Positions 34,148 to 43,824 of a DNA stretch of 44,696 nucleotides are shown one piece after another. Below the pieces are notes generated by a model that saw only the letters and a program-made list of their open reading frames with translations, ran no database searches and had not been told where the DNA came from. This DNA is from Lactobacillus sp. HBUAS51381. GTDB lineage: Bacteria > Bacillota > Bacilli > Lactobacillales > Lactobacillaceae. Each line of letters opens with the position of its first letter. Position 1 is the first letter of the stretch. The translations under genes were made by a program, and so were the position numbers. The stretch covers positions 1 through 44,696 of the forward strand of contig NZ_JAAVSC010000023.1 of assembly GCF_012641095.1 (NCBI RefSeq). The letters run 5' to 3'.

Positions 34148-34176
34148 GGTGACCCCGCGATTACTTTTGGGTCACC
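34148..34176. repeat. 8-bp perfect hairpin downstream of the pump
   Basis: GGTGACCC (34148-34155) pairs with GGGTCACC (34169-34176); no T run follows. It lies ahead of the shared terminator. Confidence 0.4.
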
Positions 34177-34190
34177 ACAAAGCGCAAAAA

Positions 34191-34235
34191 GACCGGTGCC
34201 CCTATCGCCAATTGATAGGGGGCACCGGTCTTTTA
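34191..34235. terminator. Bidirectional terminator between the pump and plsC
   Basis: GACCGGTGCCCCTATC pairs with GATAGGGG-GCACCGGTC (one bulged G) with AAAA/TTTT flanks. Confidence 0.9.
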
Positions 34236-34238
34236 TGA

Positions 34239-34883
34239 TTAGTCGTGGTGTTCTTGTTCCTTTTTTCCAGTGACATCGACGTATTCAAAGTTGGGGTTGA
34301 TCTGCTTGTCCAACGCATTGAAGGCCGCTTGCATTTGTTGTTCAATGTCGGCTTGGCCGGCTTCGTCGAGTTTTAGCTTGCGGTCGATGGTAATGGGATC
34401 ACCGAAGGCCACCGTGACACGCTTTCTGGAGAACAGACGCTTGAAGGTCAGTGGGCCTTGGTAGACGGCGGGAACCAGCGGCACCTTGGCCATCTTGGCA
34501 ATGACGGCCGCGCCCCCCTTGAGTTCCTGGGAGTGCCGAGAACCAGAGGGGAACATGATCAAGGAAAGCTCACCTTTCCGTAAGATCCGCACGGGTGTTT
34601 TGATCGCCGAAGGGCCCGGATGATCACGATTTACCGAAAAACCATTGACATGGTAGAGCAGCCATCGGAAAATGGAGTTTTGGAACAGCTCTTCTTTGGC
34701 CATGAAGCTAAACTTACGGGGACTGGCCGCCAACGCAAAGTAGACGGGGTCAAACCAGGTTCGGTGTGGGCCGACCAATACGTAGGGGCCGTCGGGTAAT
34801 TTTTCACGGTTGAGGTATTTCGCCTTACCGTTTACGATAAATAGGATAACGCGGATAACGTTCCGCAGAAACGAATAAAACAT
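34239..34883 (-). CDS. plsC: 1-acyl-sn-glycerol-3-phosphate acyltransferase (PlsC family)
   Basis: PlsC adds the second acyl chain to make phosphatidic acid, which CdsA (42.9 kb) then activates. It has 214 residues. The N-terminal hydrophobic helix is followed by the HX4D motif PHRTWFD (about 40-46), then FPSGSRH in place of the common EGTRS block, and the VPLVPAVYQG segment. The C terminus is charged (KKEQEHHD). The ATG at 34883 is supported by AGAGGAG. Other PlsC-like acyltransferases share these motifs, so the exact acceptor is inferred. Confidence 0.87.
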   Translation of the reverse strand: MFYSFLRNVIRVILFIVNGKAKYLNREKLPDGPYVLVGPHRTWFDPVYFALAASPRKFSFMAKEELFQNSIFRWLLYHVNGFSVNRDHPGPSAIKTPVRILRKGELSLIMFPSGSRHSQELKGGAAVIAKMAKVPLVPAVYQGPLTFKRLFSRKRVTVAFGDPITIDRKLKLDEAGQADIEQQMQAAFNALDKQINPNFEYVDVTGKKEQEHHD

Positions 34884-34984
34884 AGGTTGTGCTCCTCTCG
34901 CAGTGTTTCTCAATGAATCTAGTATGCAAAAAAACGGCGGGGGTTGCAAGTAATCTTAACGAAAAATGAAAGAAGGTGGGGCGT

Positions 34985-35740
34985 GTGACAACCCCAGAAT
35001 TAAAGTCAGGCGAACGAATTGACCAGCTGTACAGTCAAGATATCCAAATCATTCAGAGTCCCGAGGTCTTTGCCTTTTCCCTCGACGCCGTGCTGTTGGC
35101 GGCTTTTGCCAAACTTCCACCACGGCAGACCAGTCAGACCGTTGATCTATGCGCGGGCAACGGGGCGGTGGGCCTCTTCATGAGTCATCAGACCCGTGGC
35201 AGAATTGCCGAGGTCGAGATTCAGCCGCGATTGGCCGATATGGCCCGGCGAAGTGTGGCGTTGAACCACCTGGACGACCGCATGACCGTTTACGAGGGGG
35301 ACCTGGCGCAGGTGAATCGGTGGATTCCCAAGGATTCGGTGGATGTGGTGACCTGTAACCCGCCGTACTTCGCGGATTTACCGGACAGTCAGAAGAATCC
35401 TAACCAATATCTAGCGATTGCCCGTCATGAGATTACCACGGATCTGGCAACCGTTGTAGCCACGACCAGCGGCCTGCTCAAGATGAATGGCAAGGCTTAT
35501 TTCGTCCATCGCCCGGACCGGCTCCTACAGCTTCTCGACCTGATGGCGACCCATCGCCTAGCGCCCAAACGCATTCGACTGGTGCACCCCAAGCCGGGTA
35601 AGGAGGCCAATATGGTGTTGGTCGAGGCTATCAAGGACGGTAAGCCGGGCGGACTACGGTTCCTTGCACCCTTAACGGTGTATGATCAACGGGGTGACTA
35701 TACCCCAGAAGTGAAGGCGTTACTGTATGGCAGAGACTAA
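34985..35740 (+). CDS. tRNA1(Val) adenine-N6 methyltransferase-like protein (TrmN6/YabB)
   Basis: This class I methyltransferase of 251 residues starts with the family's [27 protein letters not shown], followed by SAM motif [11 protein letters not shown] (about 54-63) and the amino-methyltransferase motif NPPY (about 125). TrmN6 methylates A37 of valine tRNA in E. coli; the Gram-positive target is inferred. The start is GTG 34985, with AGAAGGTGG five bases away; an upstream GTG at 34976 lies within the SD. It overlaps the GIY-YIG gene by 14 bases, as in Bacillus yabB-yazA. Confidence 0.9.
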   Translation: MTTPELKSGERIDQLYSQDIQIIQSPEVFAFSLDAVLLAAFAKLPPRQTSQTVDLCAGNGAVGLFMSHQTRGRIAEVEIQPRLADMARRSVALNHLDDRMTVYEGDLAQVNRWIPKDSVDVVTCNPPYFADLPDSQKNPNQYLAIARHEITTDLATVVATTSGLLKMNGKAYFVHRPDRLLQLLDLMATHRLAPKRIRLVHPKPGKEANMVLVEAIKDGKPGGLRFLAPLTVYDQRGDYTPEVKALLYGRD

Positions 35741-36002
35741 GACCTATTATTTTTATGTGCTGCTCTGTGCGGACCAGTCGTTGTATGGCGGATTTACCAC
35801 GGATGTTGCCAAACGATTTGCCACCCACTTGGCCGGTAAGGGTGCCAAATACACGAAGGTTCACCGGCCCATTAAGGTGTTATTTAGTCAGGCATTTACG
35901 AGCAAACACGACGCCCTTCACGCGGAATGGGCGTTTAAGCATCAATCGCGACAGAAGAAGCTTCAGTTTCTAAAATTGCAGGGCGTTTCCCTAGAAAAAT
36001 AA
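35727..36002 (+). CDS. GIY-YIG nuclease-like protein (YazA/UPF0213)
   Basis: This single GIY-YIG domain has 91 residues: [24 protein letters not shown] gives the two-strand motif (Y-V and Y-G-G) with the conserved Arg, and the family Glu lies in HAEWAFK (about 66-72). Stand-alone members have no settled role. Overlap with the upstream methyltransferase implies one transcript and coupled translation. Confidence 0.9.
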   Translation: MAETKTYYFYVLLCADQSLYGGFTTDVAKRFATHLAGKGAKYTKVHRPIKVLFSQAFTSKHDALHAEWAFKHQSRQKKLQFLKLQGVSLEK

Positions 36003-36018
36003 GCGTTTTCACCCTGAA

Positions 36019-36040
36019 ATAGTCACGACTATGGTACACT
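36019..36040 (+). promoter_or_regulatory. ldhD promoter with adjoining dyad
   Basis: Extended -10 TGGTACACT (36032-36040) directly abuts the dyad ATAGTC-AC-GACTAT (36019-36032); the -35 is poor, so an activator or repressor site is plausible. Confidence 0.5.
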
Positions 36041-36091
36041 GATGGCGGATAGTCAATCCTGTTTTTCAGACAAGCGAAGGAGGAACTTATT

Positions 36092-37087
36092 GTGAAAATT
36101 ATTGCTTATGGTATTCGTGACGATGAACGTCCTTACTTAGAAGAATGGTCCCAGGATCAGAGGATCGACGTGAAAGCAGTCGGTACGTTATTGGACGAGT
36201 CCACGGTCGACCTCGCTAAGGGATATGACGGTGCGGTCGTCTACCAGCAGAAGCCCTATACGGCAGCGGTCCTCGATAAGTTGGCGGCAAATGGTGTGAC
36301 GAACCTGTCCTTACGAAACGTCGGCGTCGATAATGTGGACGCGGATGCGGTTAAACGCAATGGGTTCAAGGTCACCAACGTGCCGGCTTATTCCCCAGAA
36401 GCCATCGCCGAATTTACCGTTACCCAATTAATGCGGTTATTGCGGCGGACGCCAACGTTTGATCGTAAACAGGCCAACGGTGACTTGCGGTGGGCACCTG
36501 ACATTGCCGATGAGCTTAATTCGATGACGGTCGGGGTGGTTGCTACCGGTCGGATTGGCCGTGCGGCTATGAAGATCTATCAAGGCTTTGGTGCTAAGGT
36601 GATTGCTTACGATGTCTTCCACAATCCGGAACTAGAGAAGCAAGGCATCTACGTGGATACGATGGATGAACTCTATGCCCAGGCCGATGTCATCTCGCTA
36701 CATGCCCCGGCAACGAAGGACAACACCCACATGCTGAATGACGAGAGCTTTGGCAAGATGAAAGACGGCGTGTGGATCTTGAATCCCGCACGGGGGGCCT
36801 TGATTGACACCGATGCGTTGATTCGGGCGCTCGATAGTGGCAAGGTTGCTGGCGCGGCTCTGGATGTCTACGAGGATGAGGTGGGGATCTTTAACGCCGA
36901 CTTCGGGAGCTTCGACGCCATTCCGGATGAACGGTTGAAGAACCTGTTGAAACGGGAGAACGTGCTGGTTAGCCCACATATCGCCTTTTACACCCGCACG
37001 GCCGTCAAGAACATGGTCCAATTCGCATTGAATAATAATAAACAATTGATTGAGACGGGTAAGGCCGAAAATGAAGTGGCCTTTTAG
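36092..37087 (+). CDS. ldhD: D-lactate dehydrogenase
   Basis: This D-2-hydroxyacid dehydrogenase of 331 residues reduces pyruvate to D-lactate with NADH, regenerating NAD in fermentation. The catalytic trio is visible: Arg in NPARGALID (about 235), Glu in YEDEVGIF (about 264) and His in SPHIAFYT (about 296). The nucleotide motif reads VATGRIG, so the first Gly of GxGxxG is Ala. VYQQKPYT near the N terminus is typical of lactobacillar D-LDH. A related 2-hydroxyisocaproate dehydrogenase role cannot be excluded. The start is GTG with AAGGAGG upstream. It is a single gene with its own promoter and terminator. Confidence 0.93.
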   Translation: MKIIAYGIRDDERPYLEEWSQDQRIDVKAVGTLLDESTVDLAKGYDGAVVYQQKPYTAAVLDKLAANGVTNLSLRNVGVDNVDADAVKRNGFKVTNVPAYSPEAIAEFTVTQLMRLLRRTPTFDRKQANGDLRWAPDIADELNSMTVGVVATGRIGRAAMKIYQGFGAKVIAYDVFHNPELEKQGIYVDTMDELYAQADVISLHAPATKDNTHMLNDESFGKMKDGVWILNPARGALIDTDALIRALDSGKVAGAALDVYEDEVGIFNADFGSFDAIPDERLKNLLKRENVLVSPHIAFYTRTAVKNMVQFALNNNKQLIETGKAENEVAF

Positions 37088-37100
37088 CCGACCGAACGCC

Positions 37101-37138
37101 AAAAGAGGAGCCGCGCGACTGCGCGACTCCTCTTTTTT
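37101..37138. terminator. Bidirectional terminator after ldhD
   Basis: AAAAGAGGAG/CTCCTCTTTT plus inner CGCGC/GCGCG. Confidence 0.9.
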
Positions 37139-37151
37139 ATACAGGGAACGA

Positions 37152-37874
37152 TTAAGCTTCTGAATAGGCCACGGTAAGGGCCAGCAGCAGGTCCTGGAGT
37201 TCGTAAGAATCCGTCACGGTTTGATCGGGAATCCACTGGCGGTCAGGAATTTCTAAGTTACGGTGGTTGAACCAAAAGGCATGCCAACCAGCCTGCTTAG
37301 CCCCCTTGACGTCCATACTGTAGTTATCCCCAACGTAGGCCACTTCACTCGCCCGTAAGTTAAGCTTACGGTTCATTAGCGTGAAGATCTTGGGGTCCGG
37401 TTTGGCCAGGCCCACTTCCTCTGACGTGACGATGGCTTCCCTAGTCATCCACCGATGCATCTGAAGTTGCATGACCTTTGCCAATTGTGAGTCAGTCCGG
37501 CCATTCGTGATAATCCCCAGTTGATATTGGGTACTCAGCTGGTCCAGGGCCGTTTCCAGCCCGGGAAATAATTTAATCTGACGTAACCCAGTCGTGTAGG
37601 CGCGTTGAAAGTCTAACGCGGAATCGGTATCCACGGGGGGCAACTGTTGTGCTAAAAGTGCGGTATTGAGCCGCTTAACGGCCATTTCCTGGTGCGACCA
37701 CTGGCCGTTAGCCACTTGAGCGTATGCCTCAGCGCTTTGTTGGCGGTAAGTCTGAAAGGTCAAATTAAGATCAAAGTCCTGCGATAAATTTAAAATCGGC
37801 GCAAGCGCGGCCTCGAAGGGCGCTTTTTGATCATAGAGCGTGTCATCGACATCGAAGACGACCGCTTTAATCAT
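37152..37874 (-). CDS. HAD superfamily hydrolase (YjjG-like)
   Basis: This phosphatase of 240 residues has all four HAD motifs: DVDDTLYD (about 8-15, nucleophile Asp first), ITNGRTD, the Lys in KPDPKIF, and GDNYSMDVKGA. The helical cap between motifs I and II is of the C1 type found in YjjG and YfnB nucleotidases. The substrate is not determined. The ATG at 37874 has GAGGAGGA upstream. It is transcribed alone and convergent with ldhD. Confidence 0.88.
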   Translation of the reverse strand: MIKAVVFDVDDTLYDQKAPFEAALAPILNLSQDFDLNLTFQTYRQQSAEAYAQVANGQWSHQEMAVKRLNTALLAQQLPPVDTDSALDFQRAYTTGLRQIKLFPGLETALDQLSTQYQLGIITNGRTDSQLAKVMQLQMHRWMTREAIVTSEEVGLAKPDPKIFTLMNRKLNLRASEVAYVGDNYSMDVKGAKQAGWHAFWFNHRNLEIPDRQWIPDQTVTDSYELQDLLLALTVAYSEA

Positions 37875-38060
37875 AGTCGGTTCCTCCTCAGTTATGCCTA
37901 AGCAGTTTACCATAACGAGAAATAAAAGCAACGTACATTTGATGATTGGGGTGGTTAAGCAGGTGCCGGCGCGATTGCCAAAGGCGGCCGGTCAGCCCCA
38001 CGGTGGACTAGCGAACCCGTGGCGAGTTTTGCAGTAATTGGCGCTTTTTGCAATTTTTCC

Positions 38061-38089
38061 TTGTGTTAGCGCGCGTAGTTTTGTATAAT
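38061..38089 (+). promoter_or_regulatory. rpsB promoter
   Basis: TTGTGT, 17 bp, TATAAT, 124 bp before the start codon. The rest of the spacer from 37875 holds no gene I can support. Confidence 0.75.
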
Positions 38090-38095
38090 AACTTT

Positions 38096-38200
38096 CGGTG
38101 CGTATGCGCCAATTCACACCTCGCGTGATGGTCTGAGGGGTGCTCGCTTGCGAGTTCTCGGGTCAATTGAGCGTGGGGGAGGAAATCAAAAACTATTTGG
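38096..38200 (+). promoter_or_regulatory. Structured rpsB leader
   Basis: Seen: GGTGCG/TGCGCC (38098-38111) and CTCGC/GCGAG (around 38150) hairpins, plus CAATT/AATTG complementarity across the leader. Ribosomal S2 leaders in Firmicutes are known for autogenous control; that this is one is inference. Confidence 0.45.
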
Positions 38201-38212
38201 AGGCATTTTATC

Positions 38213-39016
38213 ATGGCTGTTATTTCAATGAAACAACTGCTCGAAGCCGGTGTCCACTTTGGTCACCAAACCCGTCGTTGGAACCCAAAGATGAAGCAAT
38301 ACATCTTTACGGAACGTAACGGTATCTACATCATCGACTTACAAAAGACGGTGAAGTTGATTGACGCTGCTTACAACTACATGAAGGACGAAGCTGCTAA
38401 GGGCGCCGTTGTTCTGTTTGTTGGGACTAAGAAGCAAGCGCAAGATTCTATCGAAGAAGAAGCTACCCGTGCTGGCCAATTCTACGTTAACCACCGTTGG
38501 TTAGGTGGGACTTTGACCAACTGGGAAACCATCCAAACGCGGATCAAGCGTCTTAAAGATCTGAAGAAGATGGCAACCGATGGGACTTTTGATGTTCTTC
38601 CTAAGAAGGAAGTTTCCTTACTTAAGAAGTCTCAAGACAAGTTGGAACGGTTCTTAGGCGGTATCGAAGATATGCCTAAGTTGCCTGACGTTATGTTCAT
38701 CGTTGACCCTCGCAAGGAACAAATCGCTGTTCACGAAGCACAAAAGTTGAACATTCCGATCGTTGCGATGGTTGATACGAACACTGACCCAGACGAAATT
38801 GACGTGGTTATCCCATCTAACGATGACGCTATCCGTGCCGTTCGTCTGATCACTTCTAAGATGGCTGACGCTATCGTTGAAGGCCGTCAGGGTGAAGACC
38901 AAGTTGACGAAAAGACTTTCGAAGGCAAGAAGTCAGCTGACAAGAAGGGCGACAAGCCTGCTTCTGACAACTCGATGGAAGACATCGTTAACGCCGTTGA
39001 AGGCGACAACAAGTAA
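38213..39016 (+). CDS. rpsB: 30S ribosomal protein S2
   Basis: S2 binds late on the small subunit near S1 and the mRNA exit. It has 267 residues. The start [27 protein letters not shown] is diagnostic, as are the [11 protein letters not shown] segment (about 98) and [14 protein letters not shown] charged extension of about 30 residues ([16 protein letters not shown]) follows the core and is common in lactobacilli. The ATG has TTGGAGG upstream. It leads the rpsB-tsf unit; codon bias is strong. Confidence 0.98.
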   Translation: MAVISMKQLLEAGVHFGHQTRRWNPKMKQYIFTERNGIYIIDLQKTVKLIDAAYNYMKDEAAKGAVVLFVGTKKQAQDSIEEEATRAGQFYVNHRWLGGTLTNWETIQTRIKRLKDLKKMATDGTFDVLPKKEVSLLKKSQDKLERFLGGIEDMPKLPDVMFIVDPRKEQIAVHEAQKLNIPIVAMVDTNTDPDEIDVVIPSNDDAIRAVRLITSKMADAIVEGRQGEDQVDEKTFEGKKSADKKGDKPASDNSMEDIVNAVEGDNK

Positions 39017-39164
39017 TTAAATGCAAGGTGTCCGTTTTGACACTTTCCAAATATAAGATTTAAAGCACCTTAGGCTGGCTTAATGTTTAGGACCGATAAT
39101 GGCCTGAGATTGAGTCAGTCTTTTTTGCGGAAATAGATGCATTAATAAAAGGAGGCCATTACAC

Positions 39165-40049
39165 ATGGCAAGCAAAATCACTGCGGCACAAGTTAAAGAA
39201 TTACGGGATAAGACCCAAGTTGGGATGATGGATGCTAAGAAGGCCCTCGTTGCCTCTGACGGTGACACGGACAAGGCCATCGATTTCCTGCGTGAAAAGG
39301 GGATTGCAAAGGCGAAGAAGAAGAGTGGCAACGTCGCTGCTAACGGTTTAGCACGCGTGAAGGTTGCGGGCAACACCGCGGCCATCATCGAAGTGAACTC
39401 CGAAACCGACTTCGTGGCGACGAACGACACGTTCAACGCCTTGGTTGACACGGTAGCTAACACGATTGCCGACCAACAACCCGCTGACTTGGACGCCGCT
39501 TTAGCCTTGAAGACGGCTGATGGCGAAACGGTTAACGAAGCCATCGTTAAGACGACACAAGTCACGAGTGAAAACGTCCAATTACGTCGTTTTGCCGTTG
39601 TGAAGAAGACCGACAGCCAAGTCTTTGGTGCTTACTTACACCAAGGCGGCCAAATCGCTGCGGTTGTTGTCTTAGACGGTGCTGATGAAGCGACTGCTAA
39701 GGACGTTGCAATGCACGTTGCCGCAATCAACCCAGAATTCGTTTCTAAGGACGACATTCCAGCCGATCGCTTGGCACACGAACGTGAAGTTCTGAAGCAA
39801 GAAGCTTTGAACGAAGGCAAGCCTGAAAAGATCGTTGAAAAGATGGTCGAAGGCCGTCTGCACAAGTTCTTATCCGAAATCAGCTTAGCTGACCAACCAT
39901 TCGTTAAGGATGGCGACCAAACTGTCGGTCAATTTGTGGCTAGCAAGGGTGGCAAGTTAGTAACCTTTGTCCGTTACGAAGTTGGCGAAGGCATCGAAAA
40001 GCCTAAGAGTGACCTGGCCAAGGAAGTTAACGACCAAATCAACGGCTAA
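39165..40049 (+). CDS. tsf: Elongation factor Ts
   Basis: EF-Ts exchanges GDP for GTP on EF-Tu (encoded at 1.3 kb). It has 294 residues. The TDVGM-type motif appears as [16 protein letters not shown] (about 11-26), and the core has [11 protein letters not shown] (about 77-87), the EF-Tu contact. The ATG follows AAAGGAGG. The 148-bp rpsB-tsf gap has a small CTGA/TCAG hairpin with a T run at 39103-39126, a possible attenuator that could lower tsf relative to rpsB. Confidence 0.98.
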   Translation: MASKITAAQVKELRDKTQVGMMDAKKALVASDGDTDKAIDFLREKGIAKAKKKSGNVAANGLARVKVAGNTAAIIEVNSETDFVATNDTFNALVDTVANTIADQQPADLDAALALKTADGETVNEAIVKTTQVTSENVQLRRFAVVKKTDSQVFGAYLHQGGQIAAVVVLDGADEATAKDVAMHVAAINPEFVSKDDIPADRLAHEREVLKQEALNEGKPEKIVEKMVEGRLHKFLSEISLADQPFVKDGDQTVGQFVASKGGKLVTFVRYEVGEGIEKPKSDLAKEVNDQING

Positions 40050-40057
40050 TTTCAGTA

Positions 40058-40093
40058 AAAAGCGTAGATTCCGGTGGGAGGCTACGCTTTTTT
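40058..40093 (+). terminator. tsf terminator
   Basis: AAAGCGTAG pairs with CTACGCTTT, then six T. Confidence 0.88.
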
Positions 40094-40131
40094 AATAGAG
40101 TTTTTAAGCGAAATACGGTAATTCATGTGCC

Positions 40132-40160
40132 GTGACTATCACTAGTCTCCGGAATATGAT
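40132..40160 (+). promoter_or_regulatory. pyrH promoter
   Basis: GTGACT, 17 bp, TATGAT. Confidence 0.65.
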
Positions 40161-40162
40161 AG

Positions 40163-40918
<756 letters not shown>

Positions 40919-40920
40919 AT

Positions 40921-41478
40921 ATGGCAGATCAAATTATTACAGATGCACAGAACCGGATGAAAAAGGCCGAGGACGCTTTGAAGCGTGAATTGGGAACAAT
41001 TCGTGCCGGCCGGGCCAACGCAAGTATTTTGAACCGGGTCATGGTAGAGTACTACGGTGCCCAAACACCACTGAACCAAGTGGCCTCCATCACCATTCCA
41101 GAACCACGGGTTTTGATGGTGACACCGTATGACAAGTCCGCGCTCGAAGATATCGAAAAGGGAATCTTGGAATCCGACGTGGGGATCACGCCAGCCAACG
41201 ATGGGACGGCCATTCGGTTAGTGATTCCGCAATTGACCGAAGAGCGGCGTAAGGAAATCGCCAAGCAAGTCAAGGCCACGGCCGAACAAGGCAAGGTTGC
41301 CGTCCGGAACGTCCGTCGTGACGCGATGGATAGCGTTAAGAAGGGCCACAAGAACGGTGACTACACCGATGATGATCTTCACAATTTGGAAGACCAAGTC
41401 CAAAAGGTGACGGACAAGGCCATCAAGGGCGTTGATGCGATTGCGGCAGATAAGGAAAAAGAAGTCTTAACGGACTAA
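40921..41478 (+). CDS. frr: Ribosome recycling factor
   Basis: RRF splits post-termination ribosomes with EF-G. It has 185 residues. [24 protein letters not shown] (about 21-44) and the basic [14 protein letters not shown] and [13 protein letters not shown] helices are the family's hallmarks. It is translationally coupled to pyrH; the SD-like GGGGT lies inside the end of pyrH. An unknown gene follows 27 bp later. Confidence 0.98.
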   Translation: MADQIITDAQNRMKKAEDALKRELGTIRAGRANASILNRVMVEYYGAQTPLNQVASITIPEPRVLMVTPYDKSALEDIEKGILESDVGITPANDGTAIRLVIPQLTEERRKEIAKQVKATAEQGKVAVRNVRRDAMDSVKKGHKNGDYTDDDLHNLEDQVQKVTDKAIKGVDAIAADKEKEVLTD

Positions 41479-41505
41479 TCCAACTGAGTAAGGAGCGCTT
41501 TAAAA

Positions 41506-41928
41506 ATGGCAGAAGATAACCAAAATAACCAAGATAACGTTGAAATTACCCCGGGAACCAAGGAATTTGGGAAGATGGTCTTCCGGTTGAACAACCCGGT
41601 TAATGCAGAGAATATCTCCGTATTGAACTACAACGGGGCCGAGTTGGAACAGATTCAAGACGGCGTGTACGCACAGCCAGCCTTTGTCAGCGATGACTTC
41701 AACCTGTTCTTCGTGGTGACCCAATTAATTGGGGATGACTGGATCGTTGCGTTCTCGAAGGCCAAAATTGAAAATGGCAATGAGATTACCGATCTTTCAG
41801 ATCCATTACCAACCGGTGAAGGTCTGAACCTCTTAGGCCAAGTCAGCGCTGATGACGCCAACAACCTGTTGAGTTACTTTGGGACGTTGGTTGATGCCAA
41901 GCGTGGCGAATGGCGGTTAATCGAATAA
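41506..41928 (+). CDS. Hypothetical protein downstream of frr
   Basis: This acidic, soluble protein of 140 residues has an N-terminal Asn/Gln/Asp-rich stretch (AEDNQNNQDN) followed by a compact domain of alternating strands (FRLNNPVNAENISVLNYNG, FNLFFVVTQLIGDDWIVAFS). I do not recognise the domain. TAAGGAG is nine bases before the ATG, and a terminator follows, so it looks like the last gene of the pyrH-frr unit. Its place in a translation operon hints at a housekeeping role but nothing more. Confidence 0.7.
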   Translation: MAEDNQNNQDNVEITPGTKEFGKMVFRLNNPVNAENISVLNYNGAELEQIQDGVYAQPAFVSDDFNLFFVVTQLIGDDWIVAFSKAKIENGNEITDLSDPLPTGEGLNLLGQVSADDANNLLSYFGTLVDAKRGEWRLIE

Positions 41929-41964
41929 TCGCAGCTTAAACCTAAAGAATTTATGCAAATTGGG

Positions 41965-41993
41965 GGTCGGGATAGTTTCCCGGTCCTTTTTTT
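41965..41993 (+). terminator. Terminator after the frr unit
   Basis: GGTCGGGA pairs with TCCCGGTCC (one bulge, one wobble), then seven T. Confidence 0.8.
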
Positions 41994-42126
41994 GTTATGA
42001 TGAGAGGTTGTAGAGATAAACTGAGCCTTTTTTGGTGAGCAAGGGCGGCGGTGATCGCGCCCAACGTTGGCCGGAACAGTCTATCGTAGAAATTTAAAAA
42101 GCATGAAGAACCAACGGAGGTGCGCA

Positions 42127-42918
42127 GTGTTTTCATTTTTAAATAAAGATCAAGCCACGGGCGAGGTCACAGAGCGCCAGTTAGACGCGCAAAATATTCC
42201 CGCCCACATTGCAATTATTATGGACGGCAACGGTCGTTGGGCGCAACAGCGACATTTACCACGCATTGCGGGCCATAAGCAGGGGATGAATACCGTGAAG
42301 ACGGTGGCCAAGGCCGCGAGTCATTTGGGCGTTAAGGTGTTGACGTTGTACGCCTTTTCCACGGAGAATTGGAAGCGACCCTCAAGCGAAGTGAACTACC
42401 TGATGAAGTTGCCGGTGGATTTCTTTGGGACCTTCGTGCCCGACCTCGTTAAGAACAATATTCGGGTTAAAGTCATGGGCTATACGGATCAATTGCCGGC
42501 CGCCACGCAAAAGGCGGTGCGCGATGCGATTGCCGATACGGCAGATTGTACGGGAATGGTCCTGAACTTTGCACTGAACTATGGCGGCCGGGCCGAAATT
42601 GTGACGGCGACGCAACGATTGGCCGAACAGGTGCGTTCGGGGCAATTAACCGCCGATGAGATTACGGCGGAGACCATTGGTCAAGAGCTGATGACCGGAG
42701 ACCTGGCCGACTTGGCCGATCCCGATCTGCTGATTCGGACCAGTGGTGAGGAGCGGTTATCGAACTTTATGCTCTGGCAGGTTGCCTACAGCGAGTTTGT
42801 GTTTATGCAGGAACATTGGCCGGACTTCGACCAAACGACGCTAGAACGGGCAATCTACACGTATCAGCAACGTCACCGGCGCTTTGGCGGCCTGACACCG
42901 ACTGCTGATCAAAAATAA
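42127..42918 (+). CDS. uppS: Undecaprenyl diphosphate synthase
   Basis: UppS extends farnesyl diphosphate with isopentenyl units to make the C55 carrier for wall and teichoic acid synthesis. It has 263 residues. HIAIIMDGNGRWA (about 26-38) holds the catalytic Asp, TLYAFSTENWKRP (about 73) and the C-terminal DLLIRTSGEERLSNF and SEFVF segments bind IPP and form the dimer. The start is GTG at 42127 because GGAGG is six bases upstream and MFSFLNKD fits the family; the longer frame runs into leader sequence. It begins the uppS-cdsA-rseP cluster. The 41994-42126 spacer shows only a weak TATGAT -10. Confidence 0.96.
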   Translation: MFSFLNKDQATGEVTERQLDAQNIPAHIAIIMDGNGRWAQQRHLPRIAGHKQGMNTVKTVAKAASHLGVKVLTLYAFSTENWKRPSSEVNYLMKLPVDFFGTFVPDLVKNNIRVKVMGYTDQLPAATQKAVRDAIADTADCTGMVLNFALNYGGRAEIVTATQRLAEQVRSGQLTADEITAETIGQELMTGDLADLADPDLLIRTSGEERLSNFMLWQVAYSEFVFMQEHWPDFDQTTLERAIYTYQQRHRRFGGLTPTADQK

Positions 42919-42940
42919 GAAGAATTGAGGAGTTTGTAAA

Positions 42941-43729
42941 ATGAAACAACGGGTTATTACGGCGGTTGTCGCCTTAATTATTTTTATCCCTATTATTGTC
43001 GCGGGACACATCTGGATTGATATCGCGGCCTTTGCTTTGGGGTTAGTTGCACTATCAGAAGCTTTGATCATGCGGAAGAAATTATTAGTGAGTCCGGAAG
43101 CCATTATTTCTGGTTTGGGAACTCTTCTCATTATTGCACCACAGGGATGGTGGGCTGATTTACCCCATTTCCTTGACCCGTGGTATATCGTCTATCTCTT
43201 CGTTCTGCTCTTATTGATGCGGACGGTGGTGTCCAAGAATCGCTTTTCCTTTGACGATGCCGGGATGATTACCCTGAGCATGTTGTACATTGGGATTGGG
43301 TTCCACTTCTTCGTTGCAGCACGGGCCGTGAGTCTAGTGGCCTTACTGTACGCGTTGTTTATCGTCTGGACCACGGACTCCGGTGCCTACATGATTGGGC
43401 GGAAGCTGGGAAAACATAAGCTGGCCCCCCACATCAGTCCCAACAAGACTTGGGAAGGGTCGATTGGGGGCTCATTAGTGGCCACGATCGTCGGCAGCGT
43501 CTTCTGGTATTTCTTCCCGATCGGTCATTACAGCCTGGTTGTGATGATTATTTTGACGCTGATTTTCTCCATCGTGGGTCAGTTCGGTGATTTGGTCGAG
43601 TCCGCTTTGAAACGGTACTATGGCGTCAAGGACTCCGGCAAGATTTTACCCGGTCATGGTGGTATTTTAGACCGGTTCGATAGTTTACTGTTAGTTCTGC
43701 CCGTCATTCATTTATTTGGGTTGATTTAA
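42941..43729 (+). CDS. cdsA: Phosphatidate cytidylyltransferase
   Basis: CdsA makes CDP-diacylglycerol from phosphatidate and CTP, feeding phospholipid synthesis. This protein of 262 residues has about seven to eight membrane helices. The signature near the C terminus, GDLVESALKRYYGVKDSG then LPGHGGILDRFDS (about 214-244), is diagnostic. SPNKTWEGSIGG is a second conserved block. GAGGAG precedes the ATG. It lies 22 bp after uppS, in the usual envelope cluster. Confidence 0.97.
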   Translation: MKQRVITAVVALIIFIPIIVAGHIWIDIAAFALGLVALSEALIMRKKLLVSPEAIISGLGTLLIIAPQGWWADLPHFLDPWYIVYLFVLLLLMRTVVSKNRFSFDDAGMITLSMLYIGIGFHFFVAARAVSLVALLYALFIVWTTDSGAYMIGRKLGKHKLAPHISPNKTWEGSIGGSLVATIVGSVFWYFFPIGHYSLVVMIILTLIFSIVGQFGDLVESALKRYYGVKDSGKILPGHGGILDRFDSLLLVLPVIHLFGLI

Positions 43730-43824
43730 CGCCTGCTGTTCGCTTGCGCCATCTAGGGTGGTTAGGGTATGCTAGGTAGCAGTGAAAAACGACAATTAAG
43801 AGAACAGTAGAAGGGACGACAGCT

